Assembly: GCA_913043185.1 (NCBI GenBank)
Contig: CAJWMI010000041.1
Span: forward strand, 1-15,995
Source of the DNA: an uncultured Fidelibacterota bacterium
GTDB taxonomy: Bacteria; Marinisomatota; Marinisomatia; Marinisomatales; UBA1611
Direction: 5' to 3'
Length of the DNA: 15,995 bases
This document shows, piece by piece, positions 1-8,413 of the stretch (within the stretch, counting starts at the first letter, position 1; the number at the start of each line of letters is the position of its first letter). Position numbers and translations under genes: made by a program. A model generated the notes under the pieces. That model was given only the letters and a program-made list of their open reading frames with translations, was not told the origin of the DNA and did no database searches.

Positions 1-47
1 CCACCAAAAAAATCGGTAACAGGATAAAGGTCAAACTGACCAAACAT
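1..47 (-). CDS. Possible 5' end of a divergent gene, truncated by window edge
   Basis: On the minus strand an ATG at 47-45 opens a frame that stays open to the window edge and reads MFGQFDLYPVTDFFGG. It would be divergent from the large surface-protein gene that starts at 359, which suits a gene boundary here. Sixteen codons are too few to identify a family or to prove coding. No Shine-Dalgarno is seen; three TTGATA units lie directly upstream of the ATG. A plus-strand frame ending at a TGA at 51-53 is an alternative reading of the same bases. Confidence 0.25.
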   Translation of the reverse strand, partial: MFGQFDLYPVTDFFG

Positions 48-339
48 TGTTGATATTGATATTGATATGTATGTTATTACCTTTTTCACGATATAAGACT
101 TCTCCGCATGTATTTGATAATCCAAGCAATTTATGTACTATCATTCAAATACAAAAGAAAATATATAGCCATAATTTAAGCAAAAAACGGGAAAACTTAT
201 TTTTGGGCTTTTTCTTGGAAAAAACTGATCTTTAACCTATATTTTTTGCTAAAGTAAACGAGGTAAGGGAGTTTATTTCTAAAATCTCCTCTAAAACAGT
301 TACGTCTTGACGGTATTATCCTGATAGACAGAAAATATT
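48..339. other. Intergenic region upstream of the surface-protein genes
   Basis: This stretch is AT-rich and I see no convincing gene in it. A 62-codon frame from a TTG at 47 exists, but its first codons are simply the TTGATA repeat, and the rest has no recognisable family, signal peptide or Shine-Dalgarno. A TTGACG box at 307-312 resembles a -35 element and TATTAT at 314-319 resembles a -10, but neither has a properly spaced partner, so I do not call a promoter. It presumably holds the control region for the genes starting at 359. Confidence 0.5.
50..67. repeat. Hexanucleotide microsatellite, three TTGATA units
   Basis: Three perfect copies of TTGATA stand head to tail at 50-55, 56-61 and 62-67. 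On the minus strand they read TATCAA and end two bases before the candidate ATG at 47. Such tracts can change length by slippage, but three units is short and this may be chance in AT-rich DNA. Confidence 0.6.
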
Positions 340-342
340 ATG

Positions 343-374
343 ATGCGGGAAAATAATAATGCGGGAAAATAATA
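343..374 (+). repeat. Exact 16-bp tandem duplication spanning the start codon
   Basis: The 16 bases at 343-358 (ATGCGGGAAAATAATA) are repeated exactly at 359-374. Each copy begins with ATG. Only the second ATG is in frame with the 815-codon gene, since 16 is not a multiple of three. The first copy, with an adjacent ATG at 340, opens a ten-codon frame that stops at 370-372, just inside the real gene. The GGGA of copy one lies eight bases before the second ATG and could serve as a weak ribosome site. Confidence 0.85.
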
Positions 375-2806
375 TTATTAGTATTTGCGGATATATACTG
401 GCGTGTATACTATGCACGGAGTCTATATTTGCCGGACAGCTCAACAGAACTAGCGGTCTCTATGACCTCGATGGCGACGGCCGGAAAGAGGTTTTGATTA
501 TCAGCAGCTCTGACCGTAAAGCTGTATTAGTTGAGCTTCAAAATAAATCTATTGGTGACACTTTGTGGTTCTATACCCTTCCAAAAGGAACTTATTTTAC
601 TGATGTTTCTGTAATAGATATTGATAGCAATGGACAGCCAGATCTTGTTGCAACATCAAAAATTAGTATTGACAGTAAAAACACAGGATGGCTCTATGTT
701 TTTCAGGGCACTACGACAGGATTTTCTGATTCTCCATTGGTGGCTGGGAAGTCTGGGCTGGAGATAGACAATATTCGGCCTCTAAATCTTTCTAAGATTA
801 ATGGTATGCCCGGGTATCTATCTGTTTCCTTTGGCACGCCCGTTAGAAAAACTTTGATCATAAAACCAGATATAACTAATAACCGTCTAACAATCGATAA
901 CGCTCACACTCTTTCTGACCCACTAATTCAAAATGGTTATGGGCATATGTACTCGGGTGGATTTTCATCTGAAAACAATAATTATGTTGCCCAGTTTTCT
1001 GCAGAGCTAAACACACTGAAAGTTGCAATATTTAATGTAAAAAATAATTTTAAACATGTAACTACAGAGATTGTAGGGATGGGTAAATCCAGAGGAATTA
1101 TAGGCGCAGAGGTTCAGGCCTATAGTAATCTTAAAAAGGGCGAGCAGGGGCTTTTAATTCCATTCAGGACCGGAGAAGTAAAAATACTTAATATAATAGA
1201 CAACAAAGTAAGTTTAACAGAATCTGAATTTTCGCATGAAGATTTATTTTTGGAAATGACAGACCCCAATAAATCAGAAATATTAGACCTTGTTAGTTCA
1301 AGAATTGAATCGGGATTCTATAATAAAGTCATAACCAAAAAAGACTATATAAAAGAGGCAAGATATAAAAACTCTGGCTATAAACCTAAAAAGATAGATG
1401 GCCCAACACTAGTAGACTATTTAAATGAAGCGGGGATTGTAAAAAAATCTAAGTTAGACAGCAAGGTAGAGATACCAAATAAAAGCAATGAGGATATGGA
1501 CAGTAAAATTTGGGCCGCAAAAGCATCTGTAAAGATTGAACAGGCGGACTCAACACTGTTGATTTCAAAAGATTCATTGTTTGTTAACCCAATCCCTGAT
1601 GAGGATAAAGAAGTTGCTTTTCATAAAACTATATTTGGTCCTTCTGACTCAGTGTCTGCTATAAACACTTGGGAAGACACCGTTCGTAATGTGCTAGTCC
1701 CTGAGCCAATTGATCTTTCCGGGGCAGATGATTCTAATGATAGATCAATAGATCTTTATTATGTTATGGTAATGGCTCCCTCAAAAGGAGAAAAAGATAG
1801 ATATGTTTTTGATGGCGAGGCTCCTTTTGGTATTAATGTTAACCAAATCCCGCCAATGGGAGAGCCAACACATTTCCAGCACAGTGTGTCAGCGAACGTA
1901 AGCTACCTAAGGAGAGGGAATGACTATGACTTTGCATATACACTGAAAGAGCAGGTGTCAGACAGTGTAACAACCTTGACCATGGTCCATGATATGCAAA
2001 CGAATATCATATTTATGTCAATTTCTCCTGAGGTTGATTCTATATCTCAATCGTATCAACCTGAAGCGTTTGATCCTAAATTATTTGAATTTCCTGATTA
2101 TTTCTTTGAAGGATTCCCTACTAGCCTGGGTATGGACTTTAAAGATAAGTTAATCAAATTTTCATTTGATGACACTGGCGACAGCATAAACTATCAAGGA
2201 CTATATCTCTCATCGACAACACCTTCAAAGCCATCTCAGTCGCTAGCAGTATTTCTGAATGAGGGGACGCTTCAGGCAATACGTGGTGAGGTAAAGGTCC
2301 GTGAGAATGGCTCAAAAAAAATAACAACGGAATTTGATATAGCAGGTTATTTGGAGCCCTCAGCAATGTTTTCCCGTTTGATCCAAGAAGAATTTTCAGA
2401 CTCATTAAAAACGAATCTATTACAGGGGACATATTTAGAAGAGCCATTATTTGGGCCTAATGGAAAATTGCCAAAGGTGATTCATGAAAAGAGGCTTCCT
2501 GAAGCTCAGTTTGACCAACAAAATCCAAGTATTCCTGTGGAGCCACTGAAGGGTATTTATCCAGAAGGACAGGGAGTGATTAGCAACTCGAAAGCTAAAA
2601 CAGAGACCCCTACACCGGACCCTCAAAACCCAATAGAACAGCCTGCTTCACCAGATTCAGAAATAATTAATGAAATAGATACACTGAATTTGGAAAATAT
2701 CAAAACTTTACCAACCTCTGAAAAAAGAGATAATATTTTGAACTACGGTAATAACCTACCGGAGTCAATAAGCACTAGCGCTGACTCTAGTGATGTAAAA
2801 CCATAG
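359..2806 (+). CDS. Large exported protein with N-terminal FG-GAP/VCBS-type repeats
   Basis: This is an 815-residue exported protein of unknown function. Residues 1-25 look like a type I signal peptide: a hydrophobic core at about 7-20, then IFA before a likely cut. Two calcium-loop motifs of the FG-GAP/VCBS type follow at 36-44 (DLDGDGRKE) and 87-95 (DIDSNGQPD), and the N-terminal 300 residues or so look like a beta-propeller with degenerate blades. Residues about 310-520 are charged and low in hydrophobics. About 520-700 is a beta-rich region I do not recognise. The last 115 residues or so are rich in Pro, Ser, Asn and Glu and are probably disordered. No sorting motif or C-terminal anchor is visible. 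The N-terminal region matches that of the next gene in motif order, so the two are likely paralogues in one operon (38-base spacer). The start is ambiguous because of the 16-bp duplication; ATG 359 is the only in-frame copy. Confidence 0.85.
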   Translation: MRENNIISICGYILACILCTESIFAGQLNRTSGLYDLDGDGRKEVLIISSSDRKAVLVELQNKSIGDTLWFYTLPKGTYFTDVSVIDIDSNGQPDLVATSKISIDSKNTGWLYVFQGTTTGFSDSPLVAGKSGLEIDNIRPLNLSKINGMPGYLSVSFGTPVRKTLIIKPDITNNRLTIDNAHTLSDPLIQNGYGHMYSGGFSSENNNYVAQFSAELNTLKVAIFNVKNNFKHVTTEIVGMGKSRGIIGAEVQAYSNLKKGEQGLLIPFRTGEVKILNIIDNKVSLTESEFSHEDLFLEMTDPNKSEILDLVSSRIESGFYNKVITKKDYIKEARYKNSGYKPKKIDGPTLVDYLNEAGIVKKSKLDSKVEIPNKSNEDMDSKIWAAKASVKIEQADSTLLISKDSLFVNPIPDEDKEVAFHKTIFGPSDSVSAINTWEDTVRNVLVPEPIDLSGADDSNDRSIDLYYVMVMAPSKGEKDRYVFDGEAPFGINVNQIPPMGEPTHFQHSVSANVSYLRRGNDYDFAYTLKEQVSDSVTTLTMVHDMQTNIIFMSISPEVDSISQSYQPEAFDPKLFEFPDYFFEGFPTSLGMDFKDKLIKFSFDDTGDSINYQGLYLSSTTPSKPSQSLAVFLNEGTLQAIRGEVKVRENGSKKITTEFDIAGYLEPSAMFSRLIQEEFSDSLKTNLLQGTYLEEPLFGPNGKLPKVIHEKRLPEAQFDQQNPSIPVEPLKGIYPEGQGVISNSKAKTETPTPDPQNPIEQPASPDSEIINEIDTLNLENIKTLPTSEKRDNILNYGNNLPESISTSADSSDVKP

Positions 2807-2844
2807 GACAATTATCAGTTAACACTACTGACTAACAATTGATT

Positions 2845-5800
2845 ATGAAAATATATTCAAATAAACAAAAGCTTATAACAGCCATGTTGCTATTGGTTAT
2901 CAGTTTTTCATTTGGACAAAAGATTATTCATATGGACGGGTCTTTTGATTTAGATGGTGATAACCTTCTTGAATTTATTTCGCTTGAGCTAGACCCCGAA
3001 AAAAATGTTTTCCCGACAATGGTTAGGTATAATGAGATAGATATAGATGGATACCAAACAGTGGTCTGGGAGTTTGACGCCCCAAAAGAGTTAGATGGTT
3101 ATTTTGTTGATGCAAAAATAGGTGATCTTGATGGGAATGGCGTTCCAGATTTAGTCATCGTGATGAACTTGTCAAGGTTTGGTACTAATGCTACCCCACA
3201 CGTGTTTGTTGCTGTATATAATTGGGAAGAAGAATCATTTTCAGAATTACCCTCAGTCACTCTAGATATTGGGAAACAAGACCGCTCTTTAAGGTGCAAT
3301 AATTTTTCAATGTTGGATCAAGACGCTGACGGAGATCAAGAATTAGTTTTATCTTTGGGAAGCCCTTATAGAGGATTCGCATTTTTGGATTTAGACAACC
3401 AAGGACGTCTTGTTATAACAAAAAAAATAAGACCAGATGATCTTTTAGTTGGTTCAGGCCTATTGTATTCAGCAGTAGTTGATTATGACAATGACGGCTA
3501 TGAGGATGTATTAGCAATTAGCCCAGAAGGCAGCACAATAAAAGCACAGCCGTTTTATAATATCGGAGGCATATTTGACTCTGGACAATTAATAAGAAAG
3601 AATTTTGATGGAATAAACGGTATCCTTCACAATTCTTTTCAGCTAACTGATTGGGATGCCGATGGTTTTAAGGATGTTCTAGTCTCATTTAGATCTGGAG
3701 ATATAATAGCCTTAACGTTAACACCTGCAACTTTGGTTATTGAAAGAGTCCCTGTCCAACCAGGCCCACTAACACAGATTGAGATAGCAGATTTCAATCA
3801 AGATACATTTAAAGACCTGTTGATGCTCTCATCTGATATTAACGCACTAACGATGGTATCTGGGCAGGATGGTGGAATGGAAAGCATACGAAATGTTATG
3901 TCTAAAGTACCTGAGAACATACAAGTGTTTTCAATGCTGCCTCTAACTAAATTAGGTAATTATACTGGAAACATTATTGTCTCCGGCTGGGATGGTAAAG
4001 AAAACTCAATATATATTTTAGATCTTGGAAAAAAATCTGCTCAGTATGACCAAGGATTTTTATTAAGTACCGAGTTTATATCAGAACAGCTTCCAGATCT
4101 TCTTTCAAATATTGAGGATATACAGCCAGAGGTTCCAGAAATATATGTTGAGGTTATACCTGAACAAATGCCACAATTACCCCAGCCAGACGAAGAAGTT
4201 ATTACTGAATTGGGTGAACAAAGAATCCCAAGTGTACCAGATGCCTTAGACCCATCAGTTATCGAAGGGAATGTTTTAAAAGAACAACCACGGTCGGTGC
4301 CACCTAAAAAAGTTATTCGAACACTTGAAACACCTAAAACGCTTAAAGAAGAAGAAATGATTGGTCAGCGTTTACCAAAACATGTTCTCCCTCAATATGT
4401 TTTGACTTTAAACCAACCTTTTGAATATATGCTACTAAGAGATACAACAGAGGCATTTCATAGCTTTAGATGGCAATTATCACCGCCAAAGGGGATGTTT
4501 TTTCATTATGAGAGCCAGACAATTAGATGGGTACCTAATAAAGAGCAATTAGATGCGTTTCCTGTATCATATCTCGTTCGGGTTAAGGTAGATGAGATTA
4601 TGGAGTCCCTGTCATCTACAGACAGTCAAACTCAAGAGTATAAGACAGTCCCTGTTTTAGAAAGTAGAGATGAAAAAATATGGATTTATGTCAACGACCC
4701 TCCTCGATTTTTGACTCAGCCTTTAGGAACAGAATTTGTCGCCGGAGGGGCATTTCAATATGAACCTATTGTCAGAGACCGGAATAAAGATGCTTCATTG
4801 CAGTTTTATTTAGAGGTTGCCCCCCCAGGCATGTCTATTAAAGATGGAATATTATATTGGAAATCAGACAGTATTAACGCAGAACAGTATGATGTTAGGC
4901 TTGTTGTTTCTGATGGTTTTGAAAGAGATGTACAAGAGTTCCAATTATCGGCTAGATCCGGGATTCGGATACTATCAAAGGCTCCTGAAATCGCTACCGT
5001 TGGTGAGAAATATAATTATGATGTAAAAGTATGGCGCCAAAGAACCAGTCAAGAAGCAAACTATAAATTATTTTTTGGTCCAAGCGGCATGAAAGTTGAT
5101 AAGAAAACAGGAATTTTATCATGGGTTCCTCAAGAAACTCAAATAGATACGGTAGAGTATGCCCTAGTATCAACTCATGGCGTTGCCTCCGACACACAGT
5201 TTGTTAAGGTTTTTGTTAATCACCCTCCTGTCATTCAAAAGGCACCGGCTCCTATGACCAAAATCAATGTTGGTGGGATATGGGATTTTGACTTAAAAGT
5301 ACAAGACCCAAACGCAAATGATAAATTAATTTATACTGCACACGTCCTCCCAGAGGGAATGCGTATGGACCCACACACTGGTCGTTTGCATTGGGAGCCA
5401 TCATCCGCGCAGGTTGATTTTCATAAACTAAGGATAGAGATTTCGGATGGAAATCTTAGCAAGTATATTGATTCAGAGTTTTTTGTAAATGCGCCAATAA
5501 AAATTGTATCTGTGCCGACAATGACAGCCACTGTTGGAGATGATTATAGTTATAAAATAATGACTGTAGATAGAAATAAAGGAGCCCTGCTCCCCTTTAA
5601 TAAGGTTGTTAAAGTAGAAGACGTAAGTAACTCTAAAATTTATAGTATAAATATATCTGATGACGTTGTTATTCAAAATATAGATCGTTTTTTAGGTGAC
5701 TGGTATAATGCTAAAGAGGTTTACTATGTAAATCCTAAATATCCAGCGGATACTCTTGTGTCAAGGCTTAATCTAAAAAGATATGTACAATCAGTTTTCT

Positions 5801-6723
5801 ATGAAGACAATAGGTTATGGGTTATTACATCTACAATTAATGGAAGGACTATAAAAATAAAAGACTTTTTATGGGAGTTTTTTCAAGGAAACAAGGGCAA
5901 GCCCCCACGTTTAATGGTTGAAAGAATTAACCCGGTGCGATTCACGCTGACGGAATTCCCTGAAGGTATGGAGGTAGATGAATCATTAGGTGCTATTAAA
6001 TGGACTCCTAAAAAAACCCAAACGGACATGCATAGAATTTCATTAATGGTTTCTGATGGATATACTAAAGATGAACAAGTTTATGAAGTTTATTCCAATC
6101 ACATGCCAACAATTATCTCAAATACGCCTAGAATGGCTTTAGTGGGTGAATTGTTTAAGTATCAAATAAGAGTTGAAGATTTAAATGAAGGTGCAAATTT
6201 AAATTACTCTCTTATCAAAGGCCCGCATGGAATGCAGCTTGATAAAAGTGGTAAAATACTATGGGTTCCTAAAGCCGCTCAAATTAATTATAATGATTTT
6301 GAGGTATCTGTTACAGATGGATATGGAACAGATATCCAATCCGGGAAAATTTTTATCAATAATCCACCGTCCATTATTTCTACTCCAAAACCTGTCGGCC
6401 TAACTGGCCATACATGGCGATATAAACTAACCACCGAGGATCTAAATGGAGACAGGGTAACCTACAGAGCAGTTAGGCTCCCAAAATTTGCTAAATTTGA
6501 TAGAAGACTTGCTATGATAGAGTGGACTCCAAGGAAAAACCAAGATGGTGTAAATGACTTTGTTTTAATGGCAGTAGATGAACATGGAGCTACAACTACT
6601 CATGATTTTCAGGTTCATGTTTTTTATGACCCAAGTGCAAAGCAGTTAGTAAATAGCGGTTGGCCTTTGATGCTTACTTTTGTTGGTGTTGTTTTTGCTT
6701 GGGGTGCCGGGCAAATGAATTAG
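2845..6723 (+). CDS. Giant surface protein: FG-GAP propeller plus seven Ig-like (He_PIG/cadherin-like) modules
   Basis: This is a 1292-residue exported protein, probably displayed on the surface or an adhesin/scaffold; its ligand is unknown. A signal peptide covers about residues 1-24 (hydrophobic core, then FSFG-Q). Six FG-GAP/calcium-loop motifs at 35, 94, 158, 213, 269 and 316 mark a beta-propeller. A Pro/Glu-rich linker spans about 415-515. Seven modules follow, each with the pattern GM-x-x-D...G-x-I-x-W-x-P and later SDG, centred at residues 551, 663, 749, 839, 1042, 1130 and 1215. The seventh has lost the GM. The spacing is 85-90 residues except for a 203-residue step that holds an extra segment at about 913-1031. 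The last 20 residues or so are hydrophobic and could be a membrane anchor. The ATG at 2845 is preferred; a TTG two codons upstream (2839) is also open. No clear Shine-Dalgarno is seen. It is probably cotranscribed with the preceding paralogue. Its stop is three bases from the convergent lpxK stop. Confidence 0.88.
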   Translation: MKIYSNKQKLITAMLLLVISFSFGQKIIHMDGSFDLDGDNLLEFISLELDPEKNVFPTMVRYNEIDIDGYQTVVWEFDAPKELDGYFVDAKIGDLDGNGVPDLVIVMNLSRFGTNATPHVFVAVYNWEEESFSELPSVTLDIGKQDRSLRCNNFSMLDQDADGDQELVLSLGSPYRGFAFLDLDNQGRLVITKKIRPDDLLVGSGLLYSAVVDYDNDGYEDVLAISPEGSTIKAQPFYNIGGIFDSGQLIRKNFDGINGILHNSFQLTDWDADGFKDVLVSFRSGDIIALTLTPATLVIERVPVQPGPLTQIEIADFNQDTFKDLLMLSSDINALTMVSGQDGGMESIRNVMSKVPENIQVFSMLPLTKLGNYTGNIIVSGWDGKENSIYILDLGKKSAQYDQGFLLSTEFISEQLPDLLSNIEDIQPEVPEIYVEVIPEQMPQLPQPDEEVITELGEQRIPSVPDALDPSVIEGNVLKEQPRSVPPKKVIRTLETPKTLKEEEMIGQRLPKHVLPQYVLTLNQPFEYMLLRDTTEAFHSFRWQLSPPKGMFFHYESQTIRWVPNKEQLDAFPVSYLVRVKVDEIMESLSSTDSQTQEYKTVPVLESRDEKIWIYVNDPPRFLTQPLGTEFVAGGAFQYEPIVRDRNKDASLQFYLEVAPPGMSIKDGILYWKSDSINAEQYDVRLVVSDGFERDVQEFQLSARSGIRILSKAPEIATVGEKYNYDVKVWRQRTSQEANYKLFFGPSGMKVDKKTGILSWVPQETQIDTVEYALVSTHGVASDTQFVKVFVNHPPVIQKAPAPMTKINVGGIWDFDLKVQDPNANDKLIYTAHVLPEGMRMDPHTGRLHWEPSSAQVDFHKLRIEISDGNLSKYIDSEFFVNAPIKIVSVPTMTATVGDDYSYKIMTVDRNKGALLPFNKVVKVEDVSNSKIYSINISDDVVIQNIDRFLGDWYNAKEVYYVNPKYPADTLVSRLNLKRYVQSVFYEDNRLWVITSTINGRTIKIKDFLWEFFQGNKGKPPRLMVERINPVRFTLTEFPEGMEVDESLGAIKWTPKKTQTDMHRISLMVSDGYTKDEQVYEVYSNHMPTIISNTPRMALVGELFKYQIRVEDLNEGANLNYSLIKGPHGMQLDKSGKILWVPKAAQINYNDFEVSVTDGYGTDIQSGKIFINNPPSIISTPKPVGLTGHTWRYKLTTEDLNGDRVTYRAVRLPKFAKFDRRLAMIEWTPRKNQDGVNDFVLMAVDEHGATTTHDFQVHVFYDPSAKQLVNSGWPLMLTFVGVVFAWGAGQMN

Positions 6724-6726
6724 GAG

Positions 6727-7773
6727 CTAAGATACAATCTCTTCAAGATATTCATTTAATAAATTTTCCGGTTCAAAAACGAGTTTTATTCTAACTGCAT
6801 ACAATTTTATTTCCCCCGTATAGTTATTTATTTTAACCAGATCTTTTTCTGTAGTAATTAGAAAATTTGCATTATTATTTTTTGCAATTTGTTCAATGTT
6901 TTTTAGATCATCTAAAGTGTAATTATGATGATCAGAGTATTTACTATGCCCTACAATTATAGCGCCTGTGTTATTCATGGTTTTTTCGAATCCTGTATGA
7001 TCACCAAGTGCGGAAAAAAGATAAATCTTTTCTTTATTTAAATTGCTCAAGTTGTTTTTATCTCCCTTGGCGCCAATCATCACATCTTCTAATTCTATTT
7101 TATTATTGAGAATAGGACGATTGATATTTTCAATTATATTGATTAAATAATCAGACGATTTGTGTACGTTTGATTTAGATAAAATAATTAAATCAGCCCT
7201 AGATAGATTTGATAATGGCTCTCTCAATTTACCAGCAGGAATTAGCCTGTGTGTAGCTTTTGTATCCTTAGAGTTCACTAGGACGATATCCAAATCTCTG
7301 TATAATGATATATGTTGAAACCCATCATCCATAATGATTATATCTGGATCAAAATTTTCTATCATTTTGGTTCCAGCTTCATATCTTGATTCTCCAACAA
7401 TGATTGGAATATTATTTAGGTTTTGAGCTAATAAATATGGTTCATCGCCAAAATCTTCCCATGATTGCGGTTTGGTTATCCCGTCCGTTACTATCAATGT
7501 CGCTTTAGACTTTCTTCGATAGCCTCTGCTAATAATTCCTATTTTTTTGCCCCTTGATTGTAAATGCCTAGAAATATATTCTACGGTTGGCGTTTTCCCA
7601 GATCCGCCAACTGTTATATTACCCACACTAATGACTTTACATGGAAGGGCATTGGTTCGAAAAATATGATATTTATAAAAAATTTTCCGAATAAATATTA
7701 TAGCTCGGTACAAAAAAGTTGCTGGTAACAAAATAAAATAAAGATAATTACAAAAGTAATTTTTCTTTCGCAT
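6727..7773 (-). CDS. lpxK: Tetraacyldisaccharide 4'-kinase LpxK
   Basis: LpxK transfers the gamma-phosphate of ATP to the 4' position of the lipid A disaccharide at the inner face of the cytoplasmic membrane, making lipid IVA. The protein has 348 residues, normal for the family. Residues about 10-30 form the membrane-associating N-terminal helix. The Walker A loop with the family signature is at 51-62 (GNITVGGSGKTP), followed by ISRGY at 81-85, GDEP at 109-112 and the hallmark DDGFQH at 149-154. RLIPAGKLREP and, near the C-terminus, TTEKDLVK are also typical LpxK segments. It starts with ATG and overlaps the end of the DUF374 gene by 26 bases, so it is the last gene of the lipid A operon. Its TAG stop lies three bases from the TAG of the convergent giant surface-protein gene. 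Identification is firm. Confidence 0.95.
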   Translation of the reverse strand: MRKKNYFCNYLYFILLPATFLYRAIIFIRKIFYKYHIFRTNALPCKVISVGNITVGGSGKTPTVEYISRHLQSRGKKIGIISRGYRRKSKATLIVTDGITKPQSWEDFGDEPYLLAQNLNNIPIIVGESRYEAGTKMIENFDPDIIIMDDGFQHISLYRDLDIVLVNSKDTKATHRLIPAGKLREPLSNLSRADLIILSKSNVHKSSDYLINIIENINRPILNNKIELEDVMIGAKGDKNNLSNLNKEKIYLFSALGDHTGFEKTMNNTGAIIVGHSKYSDHHNYTLDDLKNIEQIAKNNNANFLITTEKDLVKINNYTGEIKLYAVRIKLVFEPENLLNEYLEEIVS

Positions 7774-8413
7774 AATCAGTATTGTTTTTTTCTATTTTTT
7801 CCATTTCTTCAACCAGAATTTTTTTACATGATTCAAAATCATCATTTTTACTAAAAGATATAGGTGAACCATATTCAAGAAATATTTCACCAAACGGTTT
7901 TTCGAGAAAAAAAGTATGCCAGTTTACAAATTGCCAATTTTTTGTGGAATAAGATGCAACCGGGATAATAACTGCCCCAGTTTTTTGGGCCGCTTTAATG
8001 ATACCGGGTTTCGGTATTTTTTCTGGTCCTCTAGGGCCATCAGGTGTCATTGCAACTAGACATGGTGGATTGTCTAGTGCTTTTACTATTTCAATAAAAA
8101 TTTCAGAGCCGCCCTCAGAGCTTGATCCTCTAAGCATTTTCCATCCCAGTTTTGAACCTATTTTGGATATTAGTTCACCATCTCGATTTGTTCCTGCTAG
8201 GCCGTAATAATTGTATTTTGCAAGATGCATGAAAGGCACTAGTAAGTTTCCATGCCAACTAGATATAATTACACTTTTATTATTCTTTAATACAGAATTA
8301 TAGTTTTCTTTTCCTCTAACATTCCACTTACTTGTATTATAGATAAGTCTAAGTGCCCACCTAACTAAAATTGCCTGAAAAGCAATTTTAGTTTTACTAT
8401 ATTTTTTTTTCAA
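7748..8413 (-). CDS. DUF374 lysophospholipid-acyltransferase-like protein, probable LpxJ-type lipid A late acyltransferase
   Basis: This 221-residue protein belongs to the DUF374 branch of the LPLAT acyltransferases. The visible motifs are SSWHGNLLVP at 51-60, with the catalytic-type His54, then RGSSSEGG at 95-102 and TPDGPRGP at 123-130. The family includes LpxJ of Helicobacter and Campylobacter, which adds a secondary acyl chain to lipid A precursors and stands in for LpxM-type enzymes. Position between lpxB and lpxK supports a lipid A role here, and no LpxL/LpxM-type gene is present in the window. The start is a TTG at 8413-8411 that overlaps the lpxB TGA (TTGA). The next Met is residue 62, after the His motif, so TTG is needed. 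A phospholipid (PlsC-like) role cannot be excluded. The family call is firm and the LpxJ role is inferred. Confidence 0.85.
   Translation of the reverse strand: MKKKYSKTKIAFQAILVRWALRLIYNTSKWNVRGKENYNSVLKNNKSVIISSWHGNLLVPFMHLAKYNYYGLAGTNRDGELISKIGSKLGWKMLRGSSSEGGSEIFIEIVKALDNPPCLVAMTPDGPRGPEKIPKPGIIKAAQKTGAVIIPVASYSTKNWQFVNWHTFFLEKPFGEIFLEYGSPISFSKNDDFESCKKILVEEMEKIEKNNTDYAKEKLLL

Noticed and set aside
47..235. Frame of 62 codons on the plus strand near the left edge
   Set aside because: It begins with a TTG inside the TTGATA repeat, has no ribosome site, no recognisable family, and its low-complexity start is explained by the repeat.
266..292. GGGAG...CTCCT inverted repeat upstream of the first surface gene as a regulatory hairpin
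   Set aside because: Only five pairs including a G-T wobble, with a loop of about 14 bases; too weak to support a call.
4817..5026. Second plus-strand frame inside the giant surface protein
   Set aside because: The main frame carries regular Ig-like module motifs through this segment, so the alternative frame is incidental.
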